Shown here piece by piece: positions 63,334 through 64,000 of a stretch of DNA of 64,000 bases. The first letter of the stretch is position 1, and each line of letters opens with the position of its first letter. Source of the stretch: Streptomyces abyssalis (GTDB lineage: Bacteria; Actinomycetota; Actinomycetes; Streptomycetales; Streptomycetaceae); NCBI RefSeq assembly GCF_001751365.1, contig NZ_LJGT01000037.1:798795-862794 (forward strand), given 5' to 3'. Under the pieces are notes generated by a model that saw only the letters and a list, made by a program, of their open reading frames with translations, was not told where the DNA came from and made no database searches. Both the position numbers and the translations under genes were made by a program.

Positions 63334-64000
63334 ATGAGCGTGCTCCCGGCCGGGCGCGAGGGCCTGCCCCTCACCGCCGCCCAGTCCGGCATGTGGATGG
63401 GCCAGGCCCTCGCGCCCGGCTCCGTGCGCCACCACGTCGGGATCAGCGTCGAGGTCGCCGGAGCACTGCACCCGGAGACCTTCGAGACGGCGTTCCGGCA
63501 CGTCATCGCGGAATCCGAGGCGCTGCGGGCACGCTTCACGGTGGGCCCCGACGGCGAACCCCGCCAGCACACGGGGCCGTTGCCGGAGTGGGGCGTGCCG
63601 TACGTCGACCTGAGCGGCGAACGGCATCCGCGCCGTGCCGCGACGGCGTGGATGCGCGCCGACCTGGCACGGCACTTCGACCTGGAACGCGGACCGCTCT
63701 TCCGCGGCGCGCTGCTGAGGCTGTCCGCAAGCAGCACGTGCTGGTATCTGGGAGCACACCACCTGGTGCTGGACGGCTTCAGCTCCTCGCTCTTCTCCCG
63801 GCGGCTGAGCGGCGTTTACGCGGCCATGGAGAACGGACAACCGCCCACGGCAGGGGAGTTCGGGCCGCTGAGCGCACTCCTGGACGACGAGGCCGCCTAC
63901 CGGGCGTCGCCTGCTCACCTCGCGGACCGCGGCTTCTGGCTGGGGCGCACGGCCGCCCGGCCCGGCCCCGGTGATCTCGCATGGACCTCCGCGCCGCGCG
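63334..64000 (+). CDS. NRPS, condensation domain start (partial, runs off the window)
   Basis: Open from ATG 63334 to the end of the window (222 codons), 25 bases after the previous stop. The protein begins MSVLPAGREGLPLTAAQSGM, a condensation-domain C1 motif (LTxAQ...M), and contains AHHLVLDGFSSSLFSRRL, an intact HHxxxDG site. The family resembles N-terminal condensation domains of siderophore-type and depsipeptide NRPSs. Adenylation and carrier domains should follow beyond the window. The cluster therefore continues to the right. Confidence 0.9.
   Translation, partial: MSVLPAGREGLPLTAAQSGMWMGQALAPGSVRHHVGISVEVAGALHPETFETAFRHVIAESEALRARFTVGPDGEPRQHTGPLPEWGVPYVDLSGERHPRRAATAWMRADLARHFDLERGPLFRGALLRLSASSTCWYLGAHHLVLDGFSSSLFSRRLSGVYAAMENGQPPTAGEFGPLSALLDDEAAYRASPAHLADRGFWLGRTAARPGPGDLAWTSAPR

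Overview
This window is high-GC DNA (roughly 70% or more by eye) with the gene style of a streptomycete: GTG starts, GTGA/ATGA stop-start overlaps, no tRNA, rRNA, insertion sequence or CRISPR. Lineage markers include an ECF56-type sigma factor, DUF5134, DUF5995 and DUF6421 proteins, an F420-type LLM oxidoreductase, a long-form HisG, a ribDEMBAH operon behind an FMN riboswitch, and an MbtH-led NRPS cluster. The best guess is Streptomyces or a close relative.

Region by region. 0-4.8 kb: small housekeeping or envelope genes (PAP2 phosphatase, M56 peptidase, DUF5134, VOC protein, a GNAT gene with an apparent one-base frameshift, glycerophosphodiesterase). 5.0-9.4 kb: an HSL-type esterase, then a compact DUF6421 / SDR / threonine-aldolase-like operon. 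9.4-15 kb: an acyltransferase, a thioredoxin, etfB-etfA, a sugar-epimerase-like protein and a methyltransferase. 15-20 kb: a probable lysine catabolic locus with an APC permease, Lrp/AsnC regulator, nitrilase-family amidase (DavA-like) and flavin L-lysine 2-monooxygenase (DavB-like). Both promoters of this locus carry the same pair of GCGCAACGGAT-type repeats at the same distance from the predicted transcription start. 20-28 kb: DUF899, ECF sigma factor, two methyltransferases, an S33 peptidase, an LLM oxidoreductase, DUF5995 and an MFS exporter.

28.5-35.1 kb: FMN riboswitch, ribD-ribE-ribM-ribBA-ribH, then hisE, hisG and a PH-domain protein. 35.3-38 kb: two coupled CNNM/CorC-type membrane proteins behind a leader whose hairpin buries the ribosome binding site. 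38-42.7 kb: an orphan EccA/CbxX-like AAA+ ATPase, a uridine-kinase-like P-loop protein and a secreted C39-like peptidase, closed by a strong terminator.

42.99 kb to the end: a hybrid NRPS/PKS gene cluster that continues past the window. It opens with MbtH, then a translationally coupled block: KAS III-like enzyme, free ACP, acyl-CoA dehydrogenase, FkbH-like HAD protein. Next come a free A-T protein, a KS-(dead AT)-ACP-C-(dead C) megaprotein, a 3-hydroxyacyl-CoA dehydrogenase, a C*-A-T-E-C-TE NRPS and the start of another NRPS. The FkbH/ACP/dehydrogenase set should make a glycerate-derived hydroxymalonyl-ACP; no O-methyltransferase is visible. The megasynthases have several unusual domain losses (AT without its nucleophile motif, two defective C domains, a C-TE end with no carrier domain). 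They can be read as one assembly line in which the extender unit arrives already loaded on the free ACP. This cluster and the lysine operators are the most interesting parts of the window.
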